From NCBI RefSeq assembly GCF_028009165.1, contig NC_079246.1:1488001-1552000 (forward strand): 64,000 bases of DNA. Direction: 5' to 3'. Positions 22,197 to 33,792 of the stretch are shown here, piece after piece. Source of the DNA: Akanthomyces muscarius. Its lineage: Eukaryota; Ascomycota; Sordariomycetes; Hypocreales; Cordycipitaceae. How positions within the stretch are numbered: position 1 is the stretch's first letter; each line of letters opens with the position of its first letter. The position numbers and the translations under genes were made by a program. A model generated the notes under the pieces. It searched no databases, was not told where the DNA came from, and saw only the letters and a program-made list of their open reading frames with translations.

Positions 22197-22213
22197 ACAC
22201 ACACACACACACA
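22197..22213. repeat. AC dinucleotide microsatellite
   Basis: Uninterrupted AC repeat of 17 bases. Confidence 0.85.
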
Positions 22214-22855
22214 GGGTAGACGCTTCCCGCGCCGCAGGCAACGGCAGGAACGTGTTCTAACCTGCTTATAGATCTGGAGAGCATGAGCTAAAGAAACGGG
22301 TTCCCAGCACTAGTCAGAACCACGATGGCGCGCCCTGACCTCTTCCCTCCCATATCTGGACAGTAGGGCAGCCCCAGCAATTTAATGACAATAGCAGGGC
22401 CGCAGCTTTATTAGTACGGCTGTTGAGCGAGACGATTGGCCCAAGTGGCCTCTGTAGCCCTCTGTGCTGGTGAAGTCGTCGTTTATTTAGTCCCTACAGG
22501 GAATGGCCAAGCAACAAGCTCCTCTGATCGGCACCCATGCCTCCTATTCTGCCTCAATGGCCTGGGGGGGCGGTAGTTCTCGTCCACACCATCATGCAGA
22601 CACCCCTGCCAGCTGTACTTCTGTGAATCAGGCTCTGGCTGAGCGATCCAGGTAGCTGCAGCAGCCCCCCCGCCAGCTCTATTTTCCCAGTCGGTAATAC
22701 AAAACTCCCGTAGTCCTTCGGCTCCTGCTCCTCTTGCCCAAGTTCTCGATCTTGTGTCTGTGACGCGTAATCTTTTCCTGGTACATCTACCAGAAGCTGG
22801 TAGACAGTGTCCTCTTGCCTTGTCCATCCCAAGCGTCGCACTCATTTCAAGCATC

Positions 22856-23714
22856 ATGGCTCAGATCACAGCCTCCCCCAACTTTGAGGGCTGGTACATT
22901 CATCCAGATGGCACCAGTATGCATTACTCCTAATGACCAGCACTTGTCAAATCGAGTCTCCTCTAACGCCATCACCACAGCCGAAGCTCTCACATGTCCT
23001 CAGGGCACCTTTACAACATCAGGCACGTATGCCGTATGCTGCGACAAGAGCAAGTGCCCGATGCCCACAGCCTGCCACGACAACATCATCAGCTACGACA
23101 ACCATGCCGTGGGATCATGCCAGGGTTCCGCCGTGTGCCAGACCATGTCCATCATGTCGGCCCCCGGCGCCAAGGCCGACGTCACCTCGAGCATCTTTTG
23201 CGCCCAGTACTGGTTCGCCATCCAGGCGTACCGCGACACCGTCCCCGTCACCTCGACGTCCGCGACCAAGACCAAGACATCCGCCTCGACCGGCAGCACG
23301 CCCACGAGCAACTCGGCCAGCATGACGACGTCGCTGAGCAGCAGCAGCACCACGCCGAGCACCGCGGGATCGTCCGGCGCGACATCCCCGACTTCGACCC
23401 CCGAGTCGTCGTCCGGAAGCTCCAGCAAGGCCTGGGTTGCCGGCGCGGTCGTGGGGCCCGTCGCCGGCCTTGCGCTGATCGGATTCGCCTTTTGGTTCCT
23501 GCGTCGACGCAGCGCCAAGAAGAAGGCCAGCGCCGCCGACGCGCCGCAAGAGATTGGCGGCTACGAGCGGCCTGCCGACTACGGTGATGGAAACTACAAC
23601 AACAAGGGGTACTACGGCGCCGCGCACCCCAAGGCGGAAAATACCTCTGCGGGCTACTATGCGCCGGTGGAGCAGAACCAGGTTCACGAGCTCCCCAGCG
23701 GCGAGCAGAGATGA
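22856..23714 (+). CDS. Single-pass Ser/Thr-rich membrane protein (Mid2/WSC-sensor-like layout)
   Basis: Two exons (22856-22916, 22981-23714; intron GTATGC...CACAG) encode 264 residues. The joined amino end is MAQITASPNFEGWYIHPDGT followed by TEALTCPQG. A cysteine-rich ectodomain (CPQG, CCDKSKCP, CHDN, CQGSAVC, FCAQYW) comes next, then a Ser/Thr stretch likely O-glycosylated (residues about 125-190). One membrane helix (VAGAVVGPVAGLALIGFAFW) follows, with a basic stop-transfer RRRSAKKK and a short Gly/Tyr-rich cytosolic tail. This is the layout of many fungal surface proteins. A role as a wall-stress sensor is only inferred. There is no classical signal peptide at this start, which is odd for the topology. 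Confidence 0.8.
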
Positions 23715-24562
23715 AGACCGCAAAGTGATGGTTAGATGAGCGAGTCGGAACAAAATGGACGGAGGCTGTGCCAGAGTTGACTACACGGCGCAGGAGCTGG
23801 ATTTATATATATTTTTTTTTTACCAAGAAGCCGGGCGTTTCACATACAAGAGCAATTTCATGCATATAATGTATCTGTATATAGTTTTGATGAGCGGATT
23901 TTATGAGGCGAGCAACTTCTAATTTTATCACAAAGATTTCCCTTCATCTGCAGTTAAGCGCCCATGATGAGTTGGCGTCGCGTGGTTGGACTGTTGTAGC
24001 TGAAAACACCGGAGCCAGAAAAGCTTCAGCCACCGTGTCAGATCCATCAGTGCGGACCGGCCCGCGGGCTTCATTTACATCGCCACTGTAGCCGACTTAG
24101 TTCACTGAAACACAACTTGAGTTTTTAGGTAGTTGTTTAATATTTGTAGTGCTGAGGTCAGGCTGCCTCGCACCCGCACCATCCTAGTCCTGCCTGAAAC
24201 GTCGATGGATTGTCTAAGAGCAATGTAGCAAATGCGTGTTGTCGCGCTTTTCCCTCATCGACGGTCAGCGACAACGAAACCAGTTGAACCAGAATGCGAC
24301 CCATTGGACGGTAACCGCCGCAATTGCATTGCCTTCACGCTGCAGCAAGGTTGCATTGCAGTGGGCTGCAGCACTCAGCCTCACCACTGAGCGGCTGGCC
24401 ACAGCAGGCGGCCGCCTCGAGGCTGTGCGTGTGGTCAGCGGCCAACCCTTAAGCAAGGCAGCCCCCGACGTTTTTTCTCGTTGGCGACTTGCTCTGACTC
24501 CTCCTATATTGTGCCTTGCCGCAGGACTAACTTCATGTTCTGGCAGTGTCTAGCGACAAATC
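23715..24562. other. Intergenic region upstream of the CorA-like gene
   Basis: 3' untranslated sequence of the membrane protein gene and promoter of the CorA-like gene. No gene is seen. Confidence 0.55.
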
Positions 24563-26111
24563 ATGGATGAGATATACAAAAAGCTGGCCGAAGCAGGTCA
24601 GCTCGCGACCAACGCTGGTGAGCTGGCGCTTGAATTCGATAACAGCGCTCGTGCCTGCGATACGTACGAGGTCTGGGCCCACAACGACAGCGGAAAGGTT
24701 GTGCAGCGCTTTCCCAAGATCGAGTCTGCCAAGGTGCCAGATTGGCTGGAAAATGGCGGCGGCACGGACGCCAACCCGGGCCACACGCTGCTCCTTCGGC
24801 TTGTGCTAGTCACCATCCAGACGGCGTGCAACACAAAGAAAAAGACTGTGAGCATCGCCAAAGAAACCCACAGTCAGCTCCTCAAGGCTTTCGGGTTGAA
24901 GCTTGCCAATGAGTTCTTGAAGGGTACCATCACGAGCGTCACCGCGTTTCCCAACGTCAAAGTGGCACCAGACGCAGAACTTCGCTGCTATTCCTTTAAC
25001 CATGCGCCCAAACTGGCTGCCATCTGGTCGCAGGTGCGCTACACGGGCGACGCGGCACATGGCAAGCAGGCGCCGACCCAAGGCATCATATACATGACGG
25101 AAGATCGTGGAACGAGAGACACGGCCACCCACAGACCCGTCGAGAAACCTGCCACGGCGGGCTTCACGCCAGGCAACATGCTCCGAAAGCTGCTGGATTC
25201 GCCCTTTTGCGCCAATCTATACTTGAACAGCATGGCCCCCGCGTTACTCTTGGCCATGCAGCTCGGATTTGAAATTGATGTGACGCAAAGCCGCATCAAA
25301 ATCGCCATCAGCGACATCGAAACGAAAACAGGCTACCACACGTTCCGAAGCAGGGCGACAGGGTCCACGACGGCTGACCAGCTCGGCCTGTTGGCTGTCC
25401 AAGCTAGCGGGTCAGCCAGCAAGCTCGCCAGCGTCGACAGAAAGAGCACTTCTATCCAAAAGGTCTTACACTTCATCACCAAGGAGCTGGATAAGCAAGG
25501 CTTCGCCAAGACTGGCGGTGCAGCGCTCAATGCCCAGGAGCTGCTGCGGCATCACGTTGACGTGCTCGAACAGAGGCTTGAGATGCAGGTTCTGAATACG
25601 CGGTACACCATGAAGCGCGTGGATATCCAAATCAATGCCGTATGTGAGCTTCAGTTCCATTGTTTTGCCTACAACAAGCTAAAACGTTCAGATTTTCAAC
25701 ATTATAACGCAGGAGGACAGCCTGAACAGTCAACAAATCGCCCACGCGAGCTACCGCGACTCGTCGTCCATGAAGACACTCGCCATTGTCACCATGTTCT
25801 TCCTCCCTGGAAGCTTTGTCTCGGCCATGTTTTCCATGCCCATGTTTGAATGGACCAAGGCGGACCCTGATTCTCCATCCATCGGTGTCGGCACGCTGCC
25901 GCAGTTTAGCCTCTACTGGGTCATCACGCTGCCACTCACGATGGTCACGTTTTGTCTCTACTTTATGTGGCTGCTGTACTTGAAGCGTGGAAGAGATCGC
26001 GAGTTCATTACCATCCTCCGCAAGGGCAGGGATAGTAGCGACGGCGAGGAAGGGGCGGAAGTTATCGACGAGCGCCGCCTAGCGTGGAAGAGACGCCAAA
26101 CCACGCTGTAG
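24563..26111 (+). CDS. CorA-like divalent-cation-transporter-related membrane protein
   Basis: Two exons (24563-25639, 25692-26111; intron GTATGT...TTCAG) encode 498 residues. A long cytosolic amino-terminal domain ends in a predicted coiled helix (RLEMQVLNTRYTMKRVDIQ). Two membrane helices follow: TLAIVTMFFLPGSFVSAMFS and FSLYWVITLPLTMVTFCLYF. The block SYRDSSSMKTLAIVTMFFLPGSF between helix and pore is typical of the fungal CorA-like family. The CorA GMN signature expected after the first helix is absent, replaced by SMPMFEW. So magnesium transport should not be assumed. The tail is charged (KRGRDREF). The start at 24563 is the first ATG. The gene is tandem with CCZ1. Confidence 0.85.
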
Positions 26112-26676
26112 GGCAGCGTGGTTGCGCATCTCGGGTCTTTGCGATGTGATTTCCAGATACCATTTTCTTATGAAGCCTAGCATATTGATTTTTGTTACGT
26201 CTAATGTTTTGACCTTTTGCAGACACTGCTGCGCCGACTAACATGGCGGTCTTTGGTTAGCTCCATAGAGCCAAATACGTCATCCTGGAGCAGATCTATG
26301 CCAGCCTTTGAAAACGTAAAGAAAATATATTAAAAAAAAATTGCAGCGAGCATCAAATTTGAGTCTTCAGATAAGATCAGATGCCTGTGTATAAACCAGC
26401 AATTTCAGTGCAGTCTTGGTTGGCAAGCAGGGCCGTCATGCAGATCAAACTTGGGGCTGGTGGTTAACTTTCGTCACCACGACGTAGCTGCCTCTCTGCC
26501 CCGCCAAACACGCGACCTCGCCATCTTCACAAACAAGCGGCCACGCCCCAGGTTGGACCTGGGATACTGGGACTTGCAGAGAGATGACAATCAGTTAAAG
26601 CTATCTCAAGCCATCACAATCGATAACTTTTACTTCAAGAAAGGCTATTCTGGTCCGCACCTTGGGACAGCCTGGC
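26112..26676. other. Intergenic region upstream of CCZ1
   Basis: 3' region of the CorA-like gene and CCZ1 promoter, with an A run at 26331-26340. No gene is seen. Confidence 0.55.
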
Positions 26677-29218
26677 ATGGCGGTCCCCGCGTCCGGCAGC
26701 CCTGTGCCCGCGCGGCTTGGCTTCCTCGCCATCTACAACCCGTCCCTGGGCATGACGGATGATACAATCGACGACCAGATTGTTTACTATGCCTCAGTCA
26801 CGTTACAGACCGCCGCTCCCTCGAAGCGCCGCCGCGCGCGTACCAGAGGCCGCCCGACCGAGGGCATCTCACCCGAGGAGCGCAACGAGCGCCTGCGCCA
26901 GATTGGCCTGGCGCAGGGCATGGTCAGCTTCGGACAGGGCTTCACCGATGGCGCTTCTGTGGACAGCATCGAGACAGAGACAACAAGAGTCATAGTGCAT
27001 GAGCTCGAGTCTGGCTGGTGGATCCTGGCTGTAAGTCGACGAGAACAGACGCTCGCTTGTTTGGTCAGGAGAAGCCCTAAATCACTAACTCGTGACCAAG
27101 AGCATTGACCTTAACAAGACACCGTTGCCACCACGGCTCTTGACTAAGAGTACTGAACCGCAAGAGGAGAAATACGACTACAACACCAAAGAAATGAAAC
27201 CTGCCTCTCTCATCTTGCGCGATCTTCAACGTGCACACCGCATCTTTTTGATGCACCACGACGTTTCGCTGAGCTCCTTATTCTTGCGCCTATCACGGCC
27301 CAAGTTTGTTGCCGTTCTCAGTCGCTACTGGGATCTTTTCCTATCCACGTGGAACGTCTCACTTCATGGAAATCCCGCTCGAGACATTTACCAGGGCATT
27401 AATATCGCAGCATCGGGTGAGCTTGGCGTCGGCGTCGGTGAGGAAGATCGCGGCAGCGGCGAGCGCGAGGTTCTTGAGGGCTTAGTTGGGAGGACCGAGG
27501 GTCTTGTGGACCTGGTGGTTTCCAAGTTTGGCAGCGAGGATGATGACGGAACAGAAGCAAAAGGCAACGCTGTTCCACCCTGGCTGGGCAGCGGGAGAGA
27601 GCCTTCAATCGACGATGGAGCCATATTTCTAGGCATAGGTGCACTGTCTAGGAAGTCCCTGAGAGACGTGACGCACTGGGTGGAGGACCTGTATACTTGG
27701 GGGGAGCATGCTTATGGCATTATTGAGAGCCCAGTCTCAACACGCAAGGCTCGAGCGAAGAAGGCTGGACCTGAAGACGACACCCCCAAGACGTCTGAAA
27801 TGGCTTCGAAAGGTACAGGCCAAACAAGGCCTCCGCTAGTCTCCGTGCAAAGCAGCGAATCGACAATCAAAGCCCTAGCAGCCCAGAAGTCTGACCCTCC
27901 GGCCCCTAACGCAGCCGGCAGTAAACCGACTCCTCGGAAGACTGGAGAAGCGGACGGTGGTCAAGCTTCAGAACCACAAGCCACTGAAGCTGATGATGGC
28001 AAACTGGATAAGATGGTGAGCTATCTGAAACTCGGTTACGGTCAATACTGGACCATTCCCGGTGTATCGGGTCTTTCTGGGTCTTCCACCGAACAAACTG
28101 GCGATCCCAAAGAACGTCCTGCCTCGAAAATTGCAGATCCAGCGGCCCCCAAACGTCCCCCGATGCCGAAGCAGACCCCATCGCAGGAAGCAGCGGGTCA
28201 CTATCTCATCGGCCTCATGGGTGAGATCGAGGAAGCGCACGACGGCGGGTACGATGATGGTGGTGCTGCGTCTGATGAATCAGAATCTGAGCACGACTCT
28301 CGCACCGTTTTGCGAACCATACACGTCGAGCTCGAAGACAACGACATCAGTGGCCAGCCAAGCCAAGAAGCAACAGATACCAGCGGCGCCACGCTCACGG
28401 AATTGCAGATGCGTGGAAACCTTCGTCCCGGGGCGGGCGCGCTAGAAAATAGCAAGTCGGAGAAGCTGCGTGTAGTAGTCTACGTCAACCGGCCCTTTGT
28501 CTTTATCTTTCTGTTCCGCCTGCGAACGGACTCGTTGGCATGGGACGCGCTCTATCGATCGCTGCACTACCAGCTCTCGCCCTTGCGCAGGCCGCTGCTT
28601 GCGTCTACCCAATATCGTCCAGAGCGGCCAGACACCAGTCGTGGCGGCGGCGGCGCATCTGGGATCTACGACTTGGTCTGGAACCCGATCGATCTCACCG
28701 TCCACACCACTGTGCCCAACATCCCCGACCATCTATATCCAGCCGACGACCATGCGTCCGCGCAGCGGTGGTCCCGCGCCGACGCCGTCAACACGCACCT
28801 GCATGTGCTTAACCTGTACAGCGGGACGCGGTCGCCGCGTGTCACGGACCTGGAGCGCACGCAAAAGACGAGCCGCGGATGGTGGGTGGTCTGGACCAGG
28901 CTCGTGCAGCGCGAGGCTGGGTCCAGAGCCACACAGCAGCAACAGCAGCCGAGAGCGCGAGACTCGCCAGCCACATCGGCGCCGCCCTCACCTCGGCCAG
29001 GCTCGGAGGCGGGGGGCTCGGAGGCAGGACTAGCGATGCTGGGCCTAGCAACAACGAGCAAGGAAATCTTTCTGATACGCCGCGCCAGTGACCACGTCTC
29101 GTCGGGGAGCGGTGTTTTGGGGGGCGGAGGTGGAGGCGCGGACGCCGTGGGGAGGCTTGCGCAAGGGATCGGTGTCGACACGAGGAGATATGTGGAAGAC
29201 TTGCTCAGCATGCTGTGA
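26677..29218 (+). CDS. CCZ1: Vacuolar fusion protein Ccz1
   Basis: Ccz1 pairs with Mon1 as the guanine-nucleotide exchange factor for Ypt7/Rab7 on late endosomes, vacuoles and autophagosomes. Two exons (26677-27030, 27101-29218; intron GTAAGT...CCAAG) encode 823 residues. The amino end holds the first longin domain: LGFLAIYNPSLGMTDDTIDD, QIVYYAS, and HELESGWWILAS-IDL spanning the intron. The middle is a long disordered Ser/Pro/Glu-rich insert (residues about 255-470). A second longin-like part begins at LRVVVYVNRPFVFIFLFRLRT, and the end contains GIYDLVWNPIDLTVHT and GWWVVWTRL. A Gln run (QQQQQ) and a Gly-rich run lie near the carboxyl end. With ATG7, the window thus holds two autophagy-related genes, but they are not adjacent. 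Confidence 0.92.
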
Positions 29219-29784
29219 AATTTTGTTGTGACTTTCGTGGTTGCGAAGCGCTCCTTGGGCAGTGGCTTCCGACCTTGGCTGTTTTTTTAGCTTCAGCGGC
29301 ATTGACGAGTTTTAGCTCACGGTACGGATATAGGCGCCGATTTGAAATACAATAGTTTAATTACAATGCAGGGGGTTTGTGAATAATCTTTAGCTGTGAG
29401 GAGCTTTAAATAAGCCGATCGAGTTGGCACGATGAAAACTCGGGACACGAAATCGGCCGTTTCTTGTCCGTAGCCTGGAACGAGTCTTCCATTCGGCGGA
29501 ATGGATGCCCAGTGCAAACATTTTCCAGGGCACTCGTTTGCCACATATATACGTACAAAACTCAAATCAGAGTTCGAAGGCGTACAGCTGCAGAACCGCA
29601 GGGTCAGTGTATGGCACTTTATGGCGGGCAATCGTGCGAAATTTTGCATGGCATATCTAAAAGGGCGAGCTTGAAGCAGCCTGTTCCCTCACCGCGCGAG
29701 GCAGCATTGACGAGATGGAGCAAAAAAGGAATAGCGTACAGTATGCCTGACTTGATACAAGAAACGGCAAAAAAAGAAGATCTC
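29219..29784. other. Spacer between CCZ1 and the minus-strand tRNA-Leu
   Basis: CCZ1 3' region and the downstream flank of the tRNA-Leu gene, including its T-run terminator at 29769-29775. No gene is seen. Confidence 0.6.
29769..29775 (-). terminator. Pol III terminator of tRNA-Leu copy 1
   Basis: Seven Ts on the minus strand, 10 bases after the tRNA 3' end. The flank GAGAT-TTCTTTTTTTGCC is shared with the other copy except for one base. Confidence 0.8.
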
Positions 29785-29934
29785 TGATGAGAATGGGATT
29801 CGAACCCATGAGGATTGCTCCACCAGGAAACATATTAAGGTGACCTTAACCTGGCGCCATAACCTGATATTTGTTAGACGTGGGTCGGCTAGTGATGAGC
29901 TGTGGATATAACATACCAACTCGGCCATCTCACC
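29785..29934 (-). tRNA. tRNA-Leu(AAG), copy 1, with anticodon-loop and D-loop introns
   Basis: Acceptor GGTGAGA pairs with TCTCATC, with discriminator A at 29785. The D stem is GCC/GGC. The anticodon stem is CCAGG/CCTGG with loop TTAAGG...T, giving anticodon AAG. A 15-nt intron follows base 37, and its CCTTAA can pair with TTAAGG as usual for tRNA-splicing endonuclease substrates. The variable arm is GGA-GCAA-TCC and the T arm is ATGGG-TTCGAAT-CCCAT. A second, 53-nt insertion (29864-29916) splits the D-loop between G18 and G19. Without both insertions the tRNA is 82 nt and fits class II tRNA-Leu fully. The A box survives in DNA because the insertion starts with G. Standard tRNA finders may miss it. 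Confidence 0.9.
29864..29916 (-). other. GT-AG intron-like insertion in the D-loop of tRNA-Leu copy 1
   Basis: Read on the minus strand, it starts GTATGT, has GTCTAACAA with the branch-type CTAAC about 10 nt before the end, and ends ATATCAG. These are textbook fungal spliceosomal signals, in a 53-nt piece like the shorter mRNA introns here. Excision restores the standard D-loop GAGTTG-GTTAT. That it is spliced is an inference. Confidence 0.75.
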
Positions 29935-30176
29935 AACTGATGGTAAGCAAGGTTTTGTTTTGTATTATAAGCCTTGCATACTACCATTCTGTGTTTGAAA
30001 AGCTAGGTCACGTCTGCTGTTTCCAATCACGTCGCGTACACCTCACCCACCTCTACGCTGTTTTCACCTCTACTCTACGATGTATTTTATTTCTCTTCTG
30101 ATGGCCCTTCCTCTCTATTTTCTATCCTATAGAAAACTGCAAACTTTGAAAACATACTTTCCTCCCAAACGACCAC

Positions 30177-33100
30177 ATGTCAGCGCTGAGGCCTGCGCGC
30201 GACGCATTTCTCCAACAAGAGTCAACACCAGCTCGGCCTGCGCTATCACGACGATTTAGTGCAGAAAATCATGTCGGCTTGACGAAAACCTGGACAGAGA
30301 ATAAGCGGCGGAGAAGCAGCGAGGGCAGCTTTAGCTTACTACAGTCGCCTGGTCAAACGATTCTCCGCGAGCTGAAACGACGCATGACGACCCAAATGAG
30401 CGCGAGATCCCAGCAGTTCGCCCAGTTTATCTCGGCCCGATGTATCCCGGTGCACGCTCCTGAGGGCTGTATTGAAATACTCCGGGCATGGCTTTATGCT
30501 CCAATATTCGTGACGGACGAGGAGCTCGCCCGCATTCTCGATATTCAGCCCTCAACATCTGCCTCGCCTAAACTTTCGTCTAGCTCGATATGCTATTTTA
30601 GATCCTGGACAATGGCCGCATGGCAACTTCAAGTCGTGATTCAAGATCTAATTTCTCAGGGGTTCTGCAATGACATCCTTCCCAGCTGGACAACGCTCTT
30701 GCAAACATGTTCTCCTAACAGCATCGTCACACCCAGGTATGTGGGCACCACTTCTTCGCCTTCCAACCCTTGGCAACGCACTCAGGCCCAACCAAAAAGG
30801 CCCAACTCGATAAAAGGCGCCTTTATCGACTCTTTGACTTTCTTTTTCCCCGAAATCGCAAACTCGCACAAGATCTATTCTATTCAGAATACAAAGACGT
30901 ACGACATTGTGTGTCACATGGCTTTCGAGGCAGATAAAGTTTCTTTGAAAGCCACTGAGGCACTTGTAGATCAAGTTGAGAAAGCCATGATTGGCTTTTT
31001 CCAGCCGAGAACACTGCTCAATTGCCAAGCTGGTGGAAAGCGACCAACTGCAAGTCCACATGCGCAAGATGAATATGCATTTATCCGCTGTGGTTCATCT
31101 CTGCTTGCTAACCTTGGTAGCTTACATGCGGTGCAAAACAAGCTTATCTCTAAGGAAGTGGCGGAGCTTTTCGAAGTATGGTAGGAAAACAACTTCAAAC
31201 TCGACCAGACCTGTATGCAGAATGTGCCATTTCCCACGTCGAGGGCGTACTTACGGAGCTGTATCGTGCAAGCTGTACCTCTGCAGATTGCTAGCACCAC
31301 TCTAGGGGTAATATGTGCTGAAGAGGTGCCATTGAGAACTACCAAAGACACCAGTGCTTTTTGGGATGCGAAACGAACTTCCTCTGAGTTCGTCTCTAAC
31401 ATTATCCAGTCCATAGCAGAAATGGAACCCGGTACAACAGGCAAAGGCGTCGGCCAGCTAGTACGCCGCCTGAAAGACTCAATTGGTGTTAACCAACTCT
31501 ATAATTGGCCCGGAAGCAATGCCGCTCAGCGTGAGCTGTCTGCAGTGAGTAATGGGCTGCCGCTATTGACTCATCTCTAATGACATCATAGAAGGTGCTT
31601 TCATCTTGGCTTCGCCTTACATGTCCGATTGTGTCTATAACATTTGGAAAAATCACCTCGGGTTGGGTTTGCAATGGACAAAGAACCCCCATGGCACAGT
31701 ACATATGTGGTTGTGCCCTTACTTCGTCATTATGAAGCTAATATGAACTGCAGCTTGTTGAAAGAATGCGGGGTGGCTAGAATCGCCAGTCTTGACCGGA
31801 ACATTCTTGTTCCTACCATTGCAATTCCTCACATACATCCGGGTTTTTTTGTCCGCACTCATCAGACTGAGGGAATACAACGAGTAGTCTGGCTTTCATG
31901 GGCAATCACTTGGATCTATTGGGACTCAACAATAAAGATACTCAGTACCGGCGCAAATGGTCAAGTAGACCGAGCGAACATTTGCGATAGAGTTCAAGAG
32001 CACGCGAAGGGTGTGCTAGAACAAAGTGGACTACAGTATCGTCTCCAGCACGCCAAAGCCTCGCTGGAAACAACATGGGCTGGGAATCGCATGAAGAGGA
32101 ATGAGAACTGGGCTACCGAAGCAAATAAGCGACTACGGCACACAGTGTTTGAGTCGCATAATGAAAAGCGACAAGATATTCTCGACAAACATGATGCGAA
32201 ACGCAGGCGACTACTCGACAAGAGCAGTTGCGGATCAGACAAACTGGTGGAAAACGACGACATAGCTCCAATTACGGGTTCTGAACTACTCAATTTGCCC
32301 GTCGGTGTAGAAAAGAAGCCCTCCTTCAGCGACTTCGAATATTTGACTCGCCTTGAGCGCTTTGGGCATCTGTATGGACAGCCACATACCGCAGAGAGGC
32401 TACAACAAGCGGAACAGCTATTTGGTTCCTGGTTGTGGCTTCATTATGGTAAGATGGACAAAAATGAATGGATGGAATTCTTGGTCGAGCAGCCAAACAA
32501 TTATTATTTGGCCGCCTGTCTTGAATCGACGGAAGGTCCCGAAACGATACCCCACAGCAAGCGCTGCTGGCTGCAAGACAGCATGCTTGAAGGCAAGAAT
32601 GTGACTATGATTAATGACTTCGACTCGCGACGCTGCTTGATACAGGAAATATCCGAGGGTATGATGAATAAGCAAGCAAATTGGTTGCAAGACTCGCACA
32701 AACGTGGACAAAAACTGAAAGCACACGCTCCCCCAGTCAACGAACTAAATGGATCCAGAATCCACGTCAACCAGCATGGACTTATCACAATTAAATATCT
32801 CCAGCAAATGAAGACGGCTACTATCCAGATTAAGTTTGGTTCATCTATCACTCCGCTCAATTATCTTGATCTACGAACGATACATTTCACTGAGAGCGGC
32901 ATTGACATCCGGAACAACTTGAATCAAATTTTGCACGGAAAATGTTCAACCAAAGTAACGACAATTCCGGTCGATACCTTCCCCATGTACGGAAACGGCA
33001 GGGAAATCATCTCCATATGGAGTGAAGCAACTGGTTTATGCTATCCTGAGTCGCCCCGTTTCGAGGTTGACTCACCAGGAACTATCAATCCTGGTCAGCC

Positions 33101-33563
33101 GATCCCCAGCAAATTACCCACCAAAACCTCCATTGCTCGACCCTCAGAAAATGATGCACTGTGGCTGCTGAATCGATTTCTGACCGAGAATTTGCCGGGC
33201 GGTGGTGAATTTTGGACGGGAGGCAGAGACCTGTACCCAATGCGGGCAGATGATGCAGTTGGCACCGACGATTTTCTTCGGTAAGTTTAGATATATTATA
33301 CCACTTGTCTCTGACCAGGCAGTCGCTCATAGATTACGAATAGGTTTCTTCACTTGCCGGCACATGCAATGCATCCATATGCGTCGGATTGGTCGAATTT
33401 GTTGACATCTTCAAAAAATTGCAACGCTCTGCGCACGTCGTTGCAGCTTCTTCGCTCCACTGTAGTGCGGCGACAGAATGCTCCACGAAGCAAAGTACCC
33501 GCAGGACAGAAGACGTTGCGGTGCATTGTCTACGACTTAGGGCCTCAAAGCGAGCATAATTGA
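30177..33563 (+). CDS. Unrecognised multi-exon protein between the two inverted tRNA-Leu genes
   Basis: I do not recognise the family. My model has five exons: 30177-31175, 31221-31544, 31592-31698, 31754-33280 and 33344-33563, giving 1058 residues. The introns are GTATGG...GCAG (45 nt), GTGAGT...ATAG (47), GTACAT...GCAG (55) and GTAAGT...ATAG (63). Intron 1 removes an in-frame TAG, and intron 3 makes the frame change needed to reach the long fourth exon. Visible parts are a basic Ser/Arg-rich amino terminus, a helical middle, a charged stretch (about residues 565-620) with KRLRHT and KRRRLLDK as possible nuclear signals, and a Cys-poor carboxyl end. Base composition is about half GC, lower than neighbouring genes near 60 percent. 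No membrane segment or signal peptide is seen. Exon 4 to 5 in the +1 frame would encode a Cys/His cluster, so the end of the model is uncertain. Confidence 0.6.
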
Positions 33564-33792
33564 CCGCGCATAATTTCGTTGATCACTTAAGAAGAGGAGT
33601 GAACCTTTCCTGGGCTTGCGATAGACATAGAGCTTACTTTACTACAACACATTACTTCATTCATTATTATAGCTCACATCCGCGTGGCCGCTTTGTGCAT
33701 TGTCTCGTATCCGTAGTTCTTGTCCCACTGTTTACGCATGCGAGAAACATGAGCATATATATATTCAAATAAAGTGTCAGGCATTCACCATT

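Larger units (their letters stand above)
20602..22855. other. Intergenic region between divergent kelch and membrane-protein genes
   Basis: Holds the promoters of both flanking genes. Open frames (20987-21544 +, 22483-22857 -) show no motif and are judged chance. Pyrimidine and CA microsatellites lie at 22052-22080 and 22197-22213. Confidence 0.5.

Noticed and set aside
30736..30784. Possible GTATGT...TCAG intron in exon 1 of the unrecognised gene
   Set aside because: It is 49 nt and removal leads to a stop after nine codons; the unspliced frame stays open.
31182..31184. In-frame TAG read as a disabling stop
   Set aside because: It lies inside a 45-nt GT-AG intron whose removal keeps the frame.
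29935..33792. Transposon with terminal inverted repeats between the tRNA-Leu genes
   Set aside because: Inverted similarity is limited to the tRNA genes and their 3' flanks; inner flanks share only a few bases and no transposase is recognised.
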